In this document: positions 10,631-22,941 of the stretch, one piece after another
How the letters are laid out: each line of letters opens with the position of its first letter
How positions within the stretch are numbered: the first letter of the stretch is position 1
Assembly (NCBI RefSeq): GCF_001667585.1
Contig: NZ_LZJZ01000053.1
Location: 1 to 42,177, forward strand
Source: Mycobacterium sp. E2733
GTDB lineage: Bacteria > Actinomycetota > Actinomycetes > Mycobacteriales > Mycobacteriaceae
Length of the DNA stretch: 42,177 nucleotides
Direction of reading: 5' to 3'
Notes under the pieces: model-generated
Seen by the model: the letters and a program-made list of their open reading frames with translations, nothing else
Told to the model about the DNA's origin: nothing
Databases searched by the model: none
Translations under genes and position numbers: made by a program

Positions 10631-11839
10631 ATGTCCGGGGTGTTTACGCGGCTGGTAGGCCAGGACGCGGTGACGGCCGAGCTGCTCGCCGCCGCCAGAG
10701 CCGCCCGCGGTGATCTGGTTCACAGCGAAGCGGGCGCCGGAACTATGACACATGCGTGGCTGATCACGGGTCCACCGGGATCGGGGCGCTCGGTCGCGGC
10801 GCTGTGCTTCGCGGCCGCGCTGCAGTGCACCTCCGACGGTGAACCGGGGTGTGGGCAATGCCGGGCGTGCACGACGACCATGGCCGGCACCCATGCCGAC
10901 GTACGCCGGGTGATCCCGGAAGGGCTGTCGATCGGGGTCGACGAGATGCGCGCGATCGTGCAGATCGCGTCGCGGCGTCCGGCCACCGGGCACCGGCAGA
11001 TCGTGGTGATCGAGGACGCCGACCGGCTCACCGAGGGCGCGGCCAATGCGCTGCTGAAGGTCGTCGAGGAGCCGCCGCCGTCGACCGTGTTCCTCTTGTG
11101 CGCGCCATCGGTGGATCCCGAGGACATCGCCATCACGTTGCGTTCCCGCTGCCGGCACGTCGCGCTGGTCACGCCGCCGACCGAGGCCATCGCGCGCGTG
11201 CTGATGGACAGCGACGGCCTGAGCCCGGAAACCGCGAACTGGGCGGCGTCGGTCAGCGGCGGCCACGTGGGCCGGGCGCGGCGGCTGGCCACCGATCCCG
11301 AGGCGCGGGAGCGCCGGGAGCGGGCGCTGGCGCTGGTCCGGGACGCGGCGACGCCCTCGCGGGCCTACGCCGCGGCCGAGGAGTTGGTGGCCGCGGCCGA
11401 AGCCGAGGCCGTGGTGCTCACGGCGGACCGGGCCGAGGCCGAGACCGAAGAGCTGCGGACGGCGCTGGGCGCCGGCGGCACGGGCAAGGGCACCGCCGGG
11501 TCGATGCGGGGCGCCGCGGGCGCGATGAAAGACCTCGAACGGCGGCAGAAGTCGCGTCAGACCCGGGCCTCGCGCGACGCGCTGGACCGGGCGCTGATCG
11601 ACCTGGCGACCTATTTCCGCGATGCGCTGATGGTCTCGGCGGGCGCGGGCTCGGTGCGGCCCAACCATCCGGATATGGCCGACCGGGTGGCGGCGCTGGC
11701 CGCCCACGCCCCGCCCCGGCGGTTGCTGCGCTGCATCGAGGCGGTGCTGGAATGCCGCGAGGCGTTGGCCATCAACGTCAAGCCCAAGTTCGCCGTCGAC
11801 GCCATGGTGGCCACCTTCGGCCAGGAACTGCGCGATTGA
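10631..11839 (+). CDS. holB: DNA polymerase III subunit delta'
   Basis: This 402-residue clamp-loader subunit begins MSGVFTRLVGQDAV. The AAA+ domain has an altered P-loop GPPGSGRS (Arg in place of the usual Lys), as expected for the non-hydrolysing delta' subunit. It also has a cysteine-rich zinc module (CTSDGEPGCGQCRAC) and a sensor region LLKVVEEPPPSTVFLLC followed by SRCRHV, which corresponds to the SRC arginine-finger motif. With DnaX and delta it loads the beta clamp during replication. The start matches Rv3644c (401 residues by recall). The frame is open upstream to 10370, but that extension would overlap the divergent cyclase coding region. A tRNA gene follows 64 bp downstream. Confidence 0.93.
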   Translation: MSGVFTRLVGQDAVTAELLAAARAARGDLVHSEAGAGTMTHAWLITGPPGSGRSVAALCFAAALQCTSDGEPGCGQCRACTTTMAGTHADVRRVIPEGLSIGVDEMRAIVQIASRRPATGHRQIVVIEDADRLTEGAANALLKVVEEPPPSTVFLLCAPSVDPEDIAITLRSRCRHVALVTPPTEAIARVLMDSDGLSPETANWAASVSGGHVGRARRLATDPEARERRERALALVRDAATPSRAYAAAEELVAAAEAEAVVLTADRAEAETEELRTALGAGGTGKGTAGSMRGAAGAMKDLERRQKSRQTRASRDALDRALIDLATYFRDALMVSAGAGSVRPNHPDMADRVAALAAHAPPRRLLRCIEAVLECREALAINVKPKFAVDAMVATFGQELRD

Positions 11840-11850
11840 TTGCCCGGACT

Positions 11851-11880
11851 TTGGTGGGCCACCCCGGCCTGCCGTAGACT
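11851..11880 (+). promoter_or_regulatory. Promoter of the tRNA-Thr gene
   Basis: TTGGTG (11851-11856) and TAGACT (11875-11880) are separated by 18 bp, close to the SigA pattern, and lie 23 nt upstream of the mature tRNA 5' end. That spacing suits a short 5' leader removed by RNase P. Confidence 0.5.
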
Positions 11881-11903
11881 CGTGCCGCCCGGCGTGAGGG
11901 TGT

Positions 11904-11979
11904 GCCGCCTTAGCTCAGTCGGTAGAGCGATTCACTCGTAATGAATAGGTCGGGGGTTCGATTCCCCCAGGCGGCTCCA
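11904..11979 (+). tRNA. thrT: tRNA-Thr (anticodon CGU)
   Basis: This is a 76-nt cloverleaf with the CCA encoded. The acceptor stem is GCCGCCT (11904-11910) with AGGCGGC (11969-11975). The anticodon stem is ATTCA/TGAAT around loop CTCGTAA with anticodon CGT at 11937-11939. The T arm is GGGGG-TTCGATT-CCCCC. CGU reads ACG threonine codons, which are frequent in this GC-rich genome. The D-arm motif TAGCTCAGTCGGTAGAGC is standard. The 58-nt palindromic element begins 12 bp after the 3' end. Confidence 0.97.
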
Positions 11980-11991
11980 TAGTTTCATGCA

Positions 11992-12049
11992 CCGAGCGTC
12001 ACGCCGGCGTGACCATTGGCGCCCAGCGTCACGCCGGCGTGACGCTCGG
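11992..12049. repeat. 58-nt double-palindrome element, copy 1
   Basis: Two 22-bp arms (11992-12013 and 12028-12049) are perfect reverse complements, separated by 14 nt. Each arm also contains its own palindrome (core GTCACGCCGGCGTGAC), and the right half includes a perfect 22-bp palindrome at 12025-12046. A second copy with the same total length and architecture lies at 34281-34338. It sits between the tRNA gene and the oppositely oriented membrane-protein gene. It could act as a bidirectional terminator or be a protein-binding or mobile repeat. Confidence 0.75.
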
Positions 12050-12066
12050 CGCGCAGGGGTTGGCGG

Positions 12067-15119
<3,053 letters not shown>

Positions 15120-15123
<4 letters not shown>

Positions 15124-15821
15124 CTCGGAACCCTTCCTCGCAGGAACCCGTCGAAGATGATGTTGACGCCGTTGAGTAGCGGCTGCCCCTTCGACTTCGA
15201 GTAATCGGTGTAGAGCACCTCGACCGGTTGTTCGACCACGCGCCAATGGTTTTCGTCGATCAGCATGATGAACTCGTTGGCGTGGCTCATGCCGCTCATG
15301 GTGATGTCCAGCCCGTCGGCGACTTTCTTGTTGAAGACTCGCAGCCCATTGTTGGTGTCGGTCAGGCCAAGTCGGCGACCACGTCGGCTCAGGCGCGCTG
15401 CGGTCTGCAGCACCAGCCGCTTGACGAACGGCGGGCGGGCGCCCCCGGGCGCGCCGAACCGCGTTCCGATGACGACGTCGACGTCCTCCGCGCAGAGCCG
15501 GTCCACCATCGTGGCCAGGTCCTTGACCCGATGCTGCCCGTCGCCGTCGAACGTGGCGAACACCTGCGCCCCAGGCTGTTTGCGGGCGTACTCGACGCCG
15601 GTCTGGATGGCCGCGCCCTGGCCGAGATTGATCGGATGCCGCACCAGATGAGCACCCGCCCGCCTGGCGATCTCACCCGTGTCGTCGGTGCTGCCGTCGT
15701 CGACGCAGACGACGTTGTCGAAAATCGAGCGCACATCGGCGACCACCTCGCCGATGACGGTGGCTTCGTTGAAGGCGGGGATGACGATCCAGGCGCCCGA
15801 GTATTTCGATGCAGTGTCCAT
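15120..15821 (-). CDS. ppgS: Polyprenyl-phospho-N-acetylgalactosaminyl synthase
   Basis: This 233-residue GT2 family glycosyltransferase has an N-terminal WIVIPAFNEATVIGEVV, the nucleotide-sugar aspartates VDDGSTDDTG, the FDGDGQH acidic (DxD) motif and VIGTRFG. There are no membrane helices. By family knowledge Rv3631 transfers GalNAc from UDP-GalNAc to decaprenyl/polyprenyl phosphate. The lipid donor is then flipped and its sugar used for the galactosamine decoration of arabinogalactan. It sits in an operon: flippase-like gene, 23-bp gap, ppgS, 4-bp overlap, DUF2304 helper. Length and motifs fit Rv3631. Specificity for GalNAc is from the family, not visible in the motifs; the related dolichol-phosphate-mannose synthases look similar. 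Confidence 0.85.
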
Positions 15822-15844
15822 TCAAGCCCAAAAGGTACACGCGA

Positions 15845-17122
15845 TCAGGGGGTCAAGCGGTCGGCGCGCGCCAGTGCCACCAGATGAACCCCGATTCCGA
15901 CCAGCGGGCCGCATAACAAGCCGACCACGGTCCGCGTCTGCAGCGGCAGTGGCAGCAGTAGCAGCAATCCCGACGCCACCGTCGCGCCGACCCAGCCCAG
16001 CGAGTACGCCCGGTGCAGCGCCGCCGCCACGGCGCCGGCGCCGGTGAGCGTCAGCATGGCGATCGCCACCGCGGCCGCCGTCAGCCAGGCCAGCAGCACG
16101 CCGCCGGCGTCGTACTGCGGCCCGAAGGCGACCCGCAGCAGCCAGGGGCCCACCACCCCGGCCGCCACCACCCCGACCGCACCGATGCCGCCGATGATCG
16201 CCGCCGGGGCGATCAGGGCGCGAACCCGGTCGCTGCGCGCGTCGACGAAGTGCGCGATCAGGTTGCCCTGCATGGCCGTCAGCGGCACCAGAAGCGGTGC
16301 CCGGGTCAGCGTCACCGCGAGGATGATCACTCCGCCTTCGGCCCCCAGCTCGTTGCTGGTCAGCTTCAACAACACCGGAAAACCCATCACCAGAATCGCG
16401 CTCGCGCCGGCGGCGGTGATCGAATGGGCGGCCCCGCGCAGGAAGGTCTGGGCGCCACCGGGCGTCAGCAACCGGGCGGCGGCCCGGGCCGATGGCGAGG
16501 CCCCCAGCATGATCAGCCAGGCGACCGCGCCCGCGACCGTGGCCCACAAAAAGCCGACCAGGCGCCAGCCGAGCACGACGGTGGCCGCGGCGACCGTCAC
16601 CCGGATGACGGCGTCGGTCACCATCAGCGCGCCGTACCCGGTCCACCGATCGGTGCCGGCCAGCATGCCCAGCAGGGTGGCGTGCACGCAGAACCCGGCC
16701 AACCCGACGCTCAGCAACGCCACCGACAGCCAGCGCTGCTCGACGAACACCCGCCCGCCCCACAGCGGCGAACTCCCGGCGATCACTACGGCCGCGCCGA
16801 GGCCGACCAGCATGGCGACCCGCAGTGGGTGGGTTCGCGGTTCGTCGCCGGCCGGCAAGGGCGCCGGGAGGTGGCGCGTCGAGCGGACCTCCCGGGTGGT
16901 TTCCTGGAGCAGCCCGTTCGCGGCGCCGGTGACCAGCCCGAACGCCCCCCAAAAGACCCCGAAAACCGAAAAGCCGCCCGGCGCCAGGTCACGGGCGGCC
17001 AGGTAGATCACCGCGTAACCGCACAGGGCGGTCAGCGCCGTCGCGGCGGCGACCCGGGCCACGCTGCCGCGCGTGATCGGACCGGCGCCGGTCGACGCTT
17101 GGGTACCGCCGACTTCGGGCAT
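15845..17122 (-). CDS. Polytopic membrane protein, MOP/Wzx flippase-like (Rv3630-like)
   Basis: This encodes about 425 residues with a dozen or so hydrophobic helices spread evenly over the length, short loops and no large soluble domain. The N-terminal region (ARVAAATALTALCGYAVIYLAARDLAPGGFSVFGVFWGAFGLV) resembles the first two helices of polysaccharide flippases of the MOP superfamily. By context, directly upstream of the ppgS/DUF2304 pair, it may translocate a lipid-linked sugar across the membrane. The start is ATG 17122 or GTG 17128 two codons earlier; no clear Shine-Dalgarno sequence favours either. Corresponds to Rv3630 (431 residues by recall). The flippase role is inference from topology and neighbours. 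Confidence 0.75.
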   Translation of the reverse strand: MPEVGGTQASTGAGPITRGSVARVAAATALTALCGYAVIYLAARDLAPGGFSVFGVFWGAFGLVTGAANGLLQETTREVRSTRHLPAPLPAGDEPRTHPLRVAMLVGLGAAVVIAGSSPLWGGRVFVEQRWLSVALLSVGLAGFCVHATLLGMLAGTDRWTGYGALMVTDAVIRVTVAAATVVLGWRLVGFLWATVAGAVAWLIMLGASPSARAAARLLTPGGAQTFLRGAAHSITAAGASAILVMGFPVLLKLTSNELGAEGGVIILAVTLTRAPLLVPLTAMQGNLIAHFVDARSDRVRALIAPAAIIGGIGAVGVVAAGVVGPWLLRVAFGPQYDAGGVLLAWLTAAAVAIAMLTLTGAGAVAAALHRAYSLGWVGATVASGLLLLLPLPLQTRTVVGLLCGPLVGIGVHLVALARADRLTP

Positions 17123-17214
17123 GGCCACAATTTGAAAATAGTAAGTGGCCGTGGATGCTGGTCGGCGGCGGCGACCGGGGTTCGCTATCGTGGGCGGCTG
17201 TCGGAAAGGACACC

Positions 17215-18291
17215 TTGGCCGCCTTGCGCATCTTCGGGATCTCCTTGCTGGTCACCGTGGCGGCCCTTGTGGCGGGTTATGCCCACGGCGGCCCGAAGGA
17301 CCTCTTCTTACTGCTGGTGCTCGCCACCCTCGAGGTGTCGCTGTCGTTCGACAACGCCATCATCAACGCCGCGATCCTCAAGCAGATGAGCCCGTTTTGG
17401 CGGCAGATGTTCCTGACGGTCGGGATCCTCATCGCGGTGTTCGGCATGCGGTTGGTCTTCCCGCTACTGATTGTCTGGGTGACCGCGGGCCTCGATCCGG
17501 TGCGGGCTATGGAGTTGGCCTTGCGTCCTCCGCCGCACGGCGCGCTGGAATTCCCCGACGGGTCGCCCAGCTACGAAAAGCTGATCGTCGCCGCGCACCC
17601 ACAGATTGCGGCGTTCGGCGGGACGTTTCTGTTGATGCTGTTTCTGGACTTCGTCTTCCACGACCGAGACATCAAGTGGCTCAAGTGGATCGAGATCCCG
17701 TTCGCGCGCATCGGGCGGCTGGGTCAGCTGCCGGTGGCGGTGACTGCCGTCGTGCTGGTCCTCGTCGGCACGCAATTGACCCACTCTGGCGACGAGGCCG
17801 CGACAGTGCTGGCCGCCGGGTTGCTGGGCCTGGTGACCTACCTGGTCGTCAACGGTCTGAGCCGGGCGTTTCGGCCGCCGGACATCGACGCCGCGTCGGC
17901 CGGCAAGGCGGTCGGCAAGGCCGGCCTGATGTTGTTCCTCTACCTCGAGGTCCTCGATGCCGCCTTCTCGTTCGACGGCGTCACCGGCGCGTTCGCGATC
18001 ACCTCGGACCCGATCGTCATTGCGCTGGGACTCGGCCTGGTGGGATCGATGTTCGTCCGATCCATCACGATCTTCCTGGTGAAGCAGGATGCGTTGGACC
18101 GTTACGTGTACCTGGAGCACGGCGCGCACTGGGCTATCGGCGCACTGGCCGTGATCATGCTGCTTTCCGTCAATCCGCGCTATGAGGTGCCGGAGGCGGT
18201 CACCGCCTCGGTGGGGGTGGTGTTCATCGGGGCGGCGCTGAGTTGGAGCGTGCTGCGCAATCGGCGTCAGGCCAGGGCCGCGGCGGGCTAG
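17215..18291 (+). CDS. TerC-like integral membrane protein, DUF475 (Rv3629c-like)
   Basis: The protein has 358 residues from TTG 17215, with about nine membrane helices. Two internally similar acidic membrane motifs are diagnostic: EVSLSFDNAIINAAIL near the start and DAAFSFDGVTGAFAIT in the second half. These are the paired motifs of the TerC/DUF475 family, implicated in metal-ion (manganese, tellurite-type) handling in other bacteria. I chose TTG 17215 because GGAAAGGA lies at 17203-17210; ATG 17155 is an in-frame alternative that adds 20 residues (LVGGGDRGSLSW...). A non-membrane segment near residues 90-130 contains PPPHGALEFPDGSPSYEKL. It is divergent from the flippase-like gene and convergent with ppa. 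Substrate unknown. Confidence 0.82.
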   Translation: MAALRIFGISLLVTVAALVAGYAHGGPKDLFLLLVLATLEVSLSFDNAIINAAILKQMSPFWRQMFLTVGILIAVFGMRLVFPLLIVWVTAGLDPVRAMELALRPPPHGALEFPDGSPSYEKLIVAAHPQIAAFGGTFLLMLFLDFVFHDRDIKWLKWIEIPFARIGRLGQLPVAVTAVVLVLVGTQLTHSGDEAATVLAAGLLGLVTYLVVNGLSRAFRPPDIDAASAGKAVGKAGLMLFLYLEVLDAAFSFDGVTGAFAITSDPIVIALGLGLVGSMFVRSITIFLVKQDALDRYVYLEHGAHWAIGALAVIMLLSVNPRYEVPEAVTASVGVVFIGAALSWSVLRNRRQARAAAG

Positions 18292-18294
18292 GCG

Positions 18295-18783
18295 TCAGTG
18301 CCCGTTTGACTTGAACCGCTCGAGTGAACGCTGCACCTCGGCTTCGGCTTCGGCGCGGCCGACCCAGTCGGCGGTCTTGACGAACTTGCCCGGTTCGAGC
18401 GCCTTGTACTGCTCGAAAAAGTGCTTGATCACGTCCAGTTCGAATTCGGGCACGTCGCCGATGTCCTGGATGTGGTCCCAGCGATGGTCGCCGGCAGGCA
18501 CGCACAGCACCTTGTCGTCGCCCCCGGCCTCGTCGACCATCCGGAACATGCCCACCGGGCGGGCCTCCACGATCACGCCGGGGAACACCGACTGCGGCAG
18601 CAGCACCATCGCATCCAGTGGGTCGCCGTCCTCACCCAGCGTGTCCTCGATGAAGCCGTAGTCGGTGGGGTAGGCCAGCGACGTGTAGAGATAGCGGTCC
18701 AGACGCACCCGGCCGGTCTCGTGATCGACCTCGTACTTGTTGCGCTGGCCCTTCGGGATCTCGATGGTCACGTCGAATTGCAC
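18295..18783 (-). CDS. ppa: Inorganic pyrophosphatase (family I)
   Basis: This 162-residue protein has the family I signature: [13 protein letters not shown] carries the metal-binding aspartates, with [11 protein letters not shown] before it and [13 protein letters not shown] after. It hydrolyses pyrophosphate to phosphate in the cytoplasm, pulling polymerase and ligase reactions forward. The start [20 protein letters not shown] is the conserved bacterial N-terminus. Length agrees with Rv3628. It is divergent from dacB (113 bp between starts), and its stop lies 4 bp from that of the convergent DUF475 gene. Confidence 0.97.
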   Translation of the reverse strand: MQFDVTIEIPKGQRNKYEVDHETGRVRLDRYLYTSLAYPTDYGFIEDTLGEDGDPLDAMVLLPQSVFPGVIVEARPVGMFRMVDEAGGDDKVLCVPAGDHRWDHIQDIGDVPEFELDVIKHFFEQYKALEPGKFVKTADWVGRAEAEAEVQRSLERFKSNGH

Positions 18784-18896
18784 TGTGTGCTCCTTAGATC
18801 TGGGCTTTTCGCGATGGTCCGGTTGCGTCGGGGATCACCCTAGTCGAGGCATTTGCGGCGGATTCGGCAGAATGGGTGCAGACAGTCAGGAGAGCG

Positions 18897-20282
18897 ATGG
18901 GTCCCACTCGCTGGCAAAAATCCACCCACGTGTTCGTCGGGTTGGCCGTGCTGGCGTTTGTCGCCGCCGTGGTGGCGGCTGCAACGTTTTTCACATCCGC
19001 GGGGCACGGCGGCAACAGCTCGCACGCCCCGATACCGCCCCCGCACGCGCCCACGGTCAAGCCGGGGATGATCCCGGTCAGTGACACCGCCGAGAGCCCC
19101 AGCCCGGCCGGGGTGGCCGCCGCGCTGGCTCCGGTGGCGGCCGATCCGAACCTGGGCAGGTTGGGCGCCCGGGTCACCGACGCCCTGACCGGAAAAGAGC
19201 TCTGGCAGGTGGCCGACGACATGCCGCTGGTGCCGGCGTCGACCAACAAGGTGCTCACCGCGGCCGCGGCCCTGCTGACCCTGGACCACCAGGCGCGGAT
19301 CAGCACGCGGGTGGTGGCCGGGAGCCAGAACGCGCAGGGCCCCGTCGTGCTGGTCGGTGCCGGCGACCCGGTGCTGTCGGCGGCGCCGCCCGGCGTGGAC
19401 ACCTGGTACCGCGGGTCGGCCCGCCTGGCCGACCTGGTCGAGCAGATCCGCCGCAGCGGCGTGACGCCGACCGCGGTGCAGGTGGACACCTCGGCGTTCA
19501 GCGGGCCGACGATGGCGCAGGGCTGGGATCCCGCCGACGTCGACAACGGCGACATCGCGCCCATCGAGTCGGTGATGATCGACGCCGGGCGCATCCAGCC
19601 GAGCACCGTCAATTCCCGGCGGTCGCGAACCCCTGCGCTCGATGCGGGGCGGGAGCTGGCCAAGGCGCTGGGCCTCGATCCCGCCGCGGTGACGATCGCG
19701 ACGGCGCCGTCGGGGGCTCGGCAGCTTGCCGTCGTGCAGTCGGCGCCGCTGGTGCAGCGGTTGTCCGAGATGATGGACCACTCCGACAACGTGATGGCCG
19801 AATGCATCGCCCGCGAGGTGGCGGCCGCGATCAACCGCCCGCGCAGCTTCGCCGGAGCCGCCGACGCGGTGACCAACCGGTTGAGCACCGCCCACGTCGA
19901 CACCGGGGGCGTGACCCTGATGGATTCCAGCGGGCTTTCCGTCGACGACCGGCTGACCGCCAAGACCCTGGACGGTGTGCTGCAGGCCGCCGCCGGACCC
20001 GACCAGCCGACGCTGCGGGCGCTGCTCGATCTGCTCCCGATCGCCGCCGGTAGCGGGACGCTGGCCGACCGCTTCACCGACGCGGCCTCCAATCAGGGGC
20101 CGGCCGGCTGGTTGCGCGCCAAGACCGGGTCGCTGACCGAGATCAACGCCCTGGCCGGCGTGGTCACCGACCGCAGCGGACGGGTGCTCACGTTCGCTTT
20201 CATCTCCAACGCCGCCGGCCCGAACGGCCGCAACGCGGTGGACGCCCTCGCCGGCCGGCTCTGGTCGTGTGGTTGCGCATGA
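18897..20282 (+). CDS. dacB: D-alanyl-D-alanine carboxypeptidase, PBP4 family
   Basis: This 461-residue protein has an N-terminal membrane anchor or signal (VFVGLAVLAFVAAVVAAATFF), so it acts outside the membrane on peptidoglycan. The penicillin-binding motifs are in order: SxxK as STNK (S115, K118), SxN as SDN in MDHSDNVMAE, and KTG in RAKTGSLTE. It belongs to the PBP4/DacB type (peptidase S13), which trims the terminal D-Ala and may act as an endopeptidase. The start ATG 18897 has CAGGAGAG 5-10 nt upstream and matches Rv3627c length (461 by recall); GTG 18876 is less likely. Its stop overlaps the next start by 4 nt (ATGA), heading a coupled run dacB, DUF2342, tilS. Confidence 0.93.
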   Translation: MGPTRWQKSTHVFVGLAVLAFVAAVVAAATFFTSAGHGGNSSHAPIPPPHAPTVKPGMIPVSDTAESPSPAGVAAALAPVAADPNLGRLGARVTDALTGKELWQVADDMPLVPASTNKVLTAAAALLTLDHQARISTRVVAGSQNAQGPVVLVGAGDPVLSAAPPGVDTWYRGSARLADLVEQIRRSGVTPTAVQVDTSAFSGPTMAQGWDPADVDNGDIAPIESVMIDAGRIQPSTVNSRRSRTPALDAGRELAKALGLDPAAVTIATAPSGARQLAVVQSAPLVQRLSEMMDHSDNVMAECIAREVAAAINRPRSFAGAADAVTNRLSTAHVDTGGVTLMDSSGLSVDDRLTAKTLDGVLQAAAGPDQPTLRALLDLLPIAAGSGTLADRFTDAASNQGPAGWLRAKTGSLTEINALAGVVTDRSGRVLTFAFISNAAGPNGRNAVDALAGRLWSCGCA

Positions 20283-21319
20283 GCGCGCCCTCCGAGCTGA
20301 CCCTCGGTACCGCCGTCGACTGGCGCTTCGCCGCCACCGTCGGTCAGCGGCTGGCCCGGCCGGGTCCGCCGTCCAGCGACTACACCCGGCGCCAGGTGAT
20401 CGAGGAGCTCACCAGTTCGGCCGCCAAGGCCGAACCACCGGTGCGTGAGGTCACGGGGCTCGTCACCAACGGGGTGGTGCCCGCCGCCCGGATCGTCGAC
20501 CGCCCGGAATGGATCGGCGCGGCGGCCGAGTCGATGCGCGTGATGATGAACGGGGCCGAGAAGCCACGGGGCTTCCTGACGGGGCGCGTCACCGGTGCGC
20601 AGACGGGGGCCGTGCTGGCGTTCGTGTCGTCGGGGATCCTCGGTCAGTACGACCCGTTCGCGGCCGCGAAAGAGGGCTGCCTGCTGCTGGTGTATCCGAA
20701 CGTCATCGCCGTCGAGCGGCAGCTGCGGGTCGATCCCTCCGACTTCCGGTTGTGGGTCTGCCTGCACGAGGTGACCCACCGGGTGCAGTTCACCGCGAAC
20801 CCGTGGTTGTCCGAGCACATGTCGCGGGCCCTGGCGCTGTTGACGCGCGACGCCGGTGACGACGTCGCGCAGGTGGCGAGCCGGCTGGCGGAGTACGTCC
20901 GCACCCGCGGCAACGCGGACGGCAGCTCGTCGGGAATCATCGGTCTGGTGCGTGCGGTGCAGTCCGAGCCGCAGCGGGAGGCCCTGGACCAGCTGCTGGT
21001 GCTCGGCACGTTGCTGGAGGGTCACGCCGACCACGTGATGGATGCCGTCGGGCCGATGGTGGTGCCGTCGGTGACCACCATCCGCCGTCGATTCGACGAG
21101 CGCCGCAATCGCAAGCAACCGCCGCTGCAGCGTCTGCTGCGCGCGCTGCTGGGGCTGGACGAGAAGCTCAACCAGTACACGCGGGGCAAGGCGTTCGTCG
21201 ACCACGTGGTGGGCAAGGTTGGCATGCAGCGGTTCAACGCCATCTGGACGGGTCCCGAGACGCTGCCCCTGCCCGCCGAGATCGAGGAACCACAGCGATG
21301 GATCGACAGGGTGCTGTAG
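20279..21319 (+). CDS. DUF2342 zinc metallopeptidase-like protein (Rv3626c-like)
   Basis: The protein is 346 residues from ATG 20279 ([22 protein letters not shown]), overlapping the dacB stop by 4 nt. It carries HEVTH at residues 163-167, an HExxH zinc-metallopeptidase motif, and later [12 protein letters not shown], which can supply the downstream ligand. The family (DUF2342, TIGR-type 'putative hydrolase / F420 biosynthesis-associated') is conserved in actinobacteria directly upstream of tilS. No signal peptide or membrane helix is seen, so it is presumably cytoplasmic. Substrate is not known. Its last 22 nt overlap the start of tilS, indicating coupled translation. Confidence 0.85.
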   Translation: MSAPSELTLGTAVDWRFAATVGQRLARPGPPSSDYTRRQVIEELTSSAAKAEPPVREVTGLVTNGVVPAARIVDRPEWIGAAAESMRVMMNGAEKPRGFLTGRVTGAQTGAVLAFVSSGILGQYDPFAAAKEGCLLLVYPNVIAVERQLRVDPSDFRLWVCLHEVTHRVQFTANPWLSEHMSRALALLTRDAGDDVAQVASRLAEYVRTRGNADGSSSGIIGLVRAVQSEPQREALDQLLVLGTLLEGHADHVMDAVGPMVVPSVTTIRRRFDERRNRKQPPLQRLLRALLGLDEKLNQYTRGKAFVDHVVGKVGMQRFNAIWTGPETLPLPAEIEEPQRWIDRVL

Positions 21320-22260
21320 GGCAGCTGCGCGCTGCCGTCGAGACGTTCATCCAGACCCATGTCGCCACGGCCGAGCAATGGTGCGTGGCGCTGTCCGGCG
21401 GCCCGGATTCCCTCGCGCTCACGGCGGTGGCGGCCCAGCTGCGGCCCACCACCGCCGTGATCGTCGATCACGGCCTGCAACCCGATTCCGCCGCGGTCGC
21501 CGAAACCGCCCGGGCGCAAGCCGTCACGTTGGGATGCGTTGCGGCACAAGTGGTTCGCGTGCACGTGGGGAACGAAGGCGGCCCCGAGGCCGCCGCCCGC
21601 GCCGCCCGGTATGCCGCGTTGAGCGCGTACCACGGCGGACCCGTGCTGTTGGGCCACACGCTCGACGATCAGGCGGAGACCGTGCTGCTGGGGCTGGGCC
21701 GCGGGTCGGGGGTGCGGTCGATCGCCGGGATGCGTCCGTACGACGCGCCGTGGGGCCGGCCGTTGTTGGGGGTGCGGCGCGCCGCGACCCACGCCGCGTG
21801 CCGCGAGCTCGGGCTGACCGCGTGGGAGGATCCGCACAACACCGACCACCGCTTCACGCGGACCCGGCTGCGCCTGGAGGTGCTGCCGCTGCTCGAGGAT
21901 GTGCTGGGCGGCGGGGTGGCCGAGGCGCTCGCCCGCACGGCGACGGCCTTGCGGGAGGACACCGAGTTGATCGACTCGCTCGCCGCGCAGGCGCTGCCCG
22001 AGGCGAAGGTGGGCGAGGGACTGCAGACGCAGGCCCTGGCCGCGCTACCCGTACCGGTGCGGCGCCGGGTGATCCGCGGCTGGCTCTTGGCGGGCGGCGC
22101 AACTGGCCTGACCGACAAGCAGATCCGCGGCGTCGACGCCCTTGTCACCGCCTGGCGCGGGCAGGGCGGGGTGGCGGTCGGGTCGGCGTTACGCGACGAG
22201 CGCCTGATTGCGGGACGACGCGACGGCGTGCTGACCTTGTGGCGAGAGCCGGTTCGATAG
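21298..22260 (+). CDS. tilS: tRNA(Ile)-lysidine synthase
   Basis: This 320-residue PP-loop ATPase carries the signature SGGPDS at residues 33-38, followed by [19 protein letters not shown]. TilS attaches lysine to C34 of the CAU-anticodon tRNA-Ile so that it reads AUA instead of AUG. It has the catalytic N-terminal domain and a short C-terminal domain; the length fits the compact actinobacterial form (Rv3625c, also called mesJ). The start ATG 21298 overlaps the previous gene by 22 nt. It is followed 56 bp later by hpt, an ancient tilS-hpt-ftsH linkage in bacteria. Confidence 0.94.
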   Translation: MDRQGAVGQLRAAVETFIQTHVATAEQWCVALSGGPDSLALTAVAAQLRPTTAVIVDHGLQPDSAAVAETARAQAVTLGCVAAQVVRVHVGNEGGPEAAARAARYAALSAYHGGPVLLGHTLDDQAETVLLGLGRGSGVRSIAGMRPYDAPWGRPLLGVRRAATHAACRELGLTAWEDPHNTDHRFTRTRLRLEVLPLLEDVLGGGVAEALARTATALREDTELIDSLAAQALPEAKVGEGLQTQALAALPVPVRRRVIRGWLLAGGATGLTDKQIRGVDALVTAWRGQGGVAVGSALRDERLIAGRRDGVLTLWREPVR

Positions 22261-22316
22261 GCGCAATACCGGGGTCGCCGTTGGTTATTCGGCCGTTCGC
22301 GTGGCACTCTGTGGGC

Positions 22317-22922
22317 GTGGCCCAGATCTCCTCGGCGATCACCCCCGCCCAGCCCGTGGAGCTGTACCCCGGCGACATCAAGTCGGTGCTGCTTACGGCC
22401 GAGCAGATCCAGGCGCGAATCGCCGAACTCGGCGAGGAGATCGGCCGGCAATATCGCGACGCCATGACCCAGACCGGGCAGGATCTGTTGCTGATCACCG
22501 TTCTCAAGGGCGCCGTGATTTTTGTCACCGATCTGGCCCGGGCGATTCCGGTGCCGACCCAGTTCGAGTTCATGGCCGTCAGCTCGTACGGGTCCTCGAC
22601 GTCGTCGTCGGGTGTGGTGCGAATTCTCAAGGATTTGGACCGCGACATCCAGGGCCGCGACGTGCTGATCGTCGAGGACGTCGTCGACTCGGGGCTGACC
22701 CTGTCGTGGCTGCTGCGCAACCTGACCAGCCGCCATCCGCGTTCGCTGCGCGTGTGCACGCTGCTGCGCAAACCCGACGCGAAGGGCGCCAACGTCGACA
22801 TCGCCTACGTGGGCTTCGACATCCCGAACGACTTCGTTGTCGGCTACGGCCTGGACTACGACGAGCGCTACCGCGACCTGTCCTACATCGGCACCCTGGA
22901 CCCCAGGGTGTACCAGCAGTAG
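22317..22922 (+). CDS. hpt: Hypoxanthine-guanine phosphoribosyltransferase
   Basis: This 201-residue type I phosphoribosyltransferase has the PRPP-binding loop [14 protein letters not shown] at about residues 116-129, the [15 protein letters not shown] flexible loop at about 85-99 and the base-binding region [19 protein letters not shown] near the C-terminus. It salvages hypoxanthine and guanine to IMP and GMP. The start is GTG 22317 (MAQISSAI); GTG 22311, two codons upstream, is possible. The frame is open far upstream only through shadow sequence. Corresponds to Rv3624c. In most actinobacteria ftsH follows directly; here about 11.6 kb intervenes. Confidence 0.95.
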   Translation: MAQISSAITPAQPVELYPGDIKSVLLTAEQIQARIAELGEEIGRQYRDAMTQTGQDLLLITVLKGAVIFVTDLARAIPVPTQFEFMAVSSYGSSTSSSGVVRILKDLDRDIQGRDVLIVEDVVDSGLTLSWLLRNLTSRHPRSLRVCTLLRKPDAKGANVDIAYVGFDIPNDFVVGYGLDYDERYRDLSYIGTLDPRVYQQ

Positions 22923-22941
22923 CCGCTTAGCGGCGATCAGG

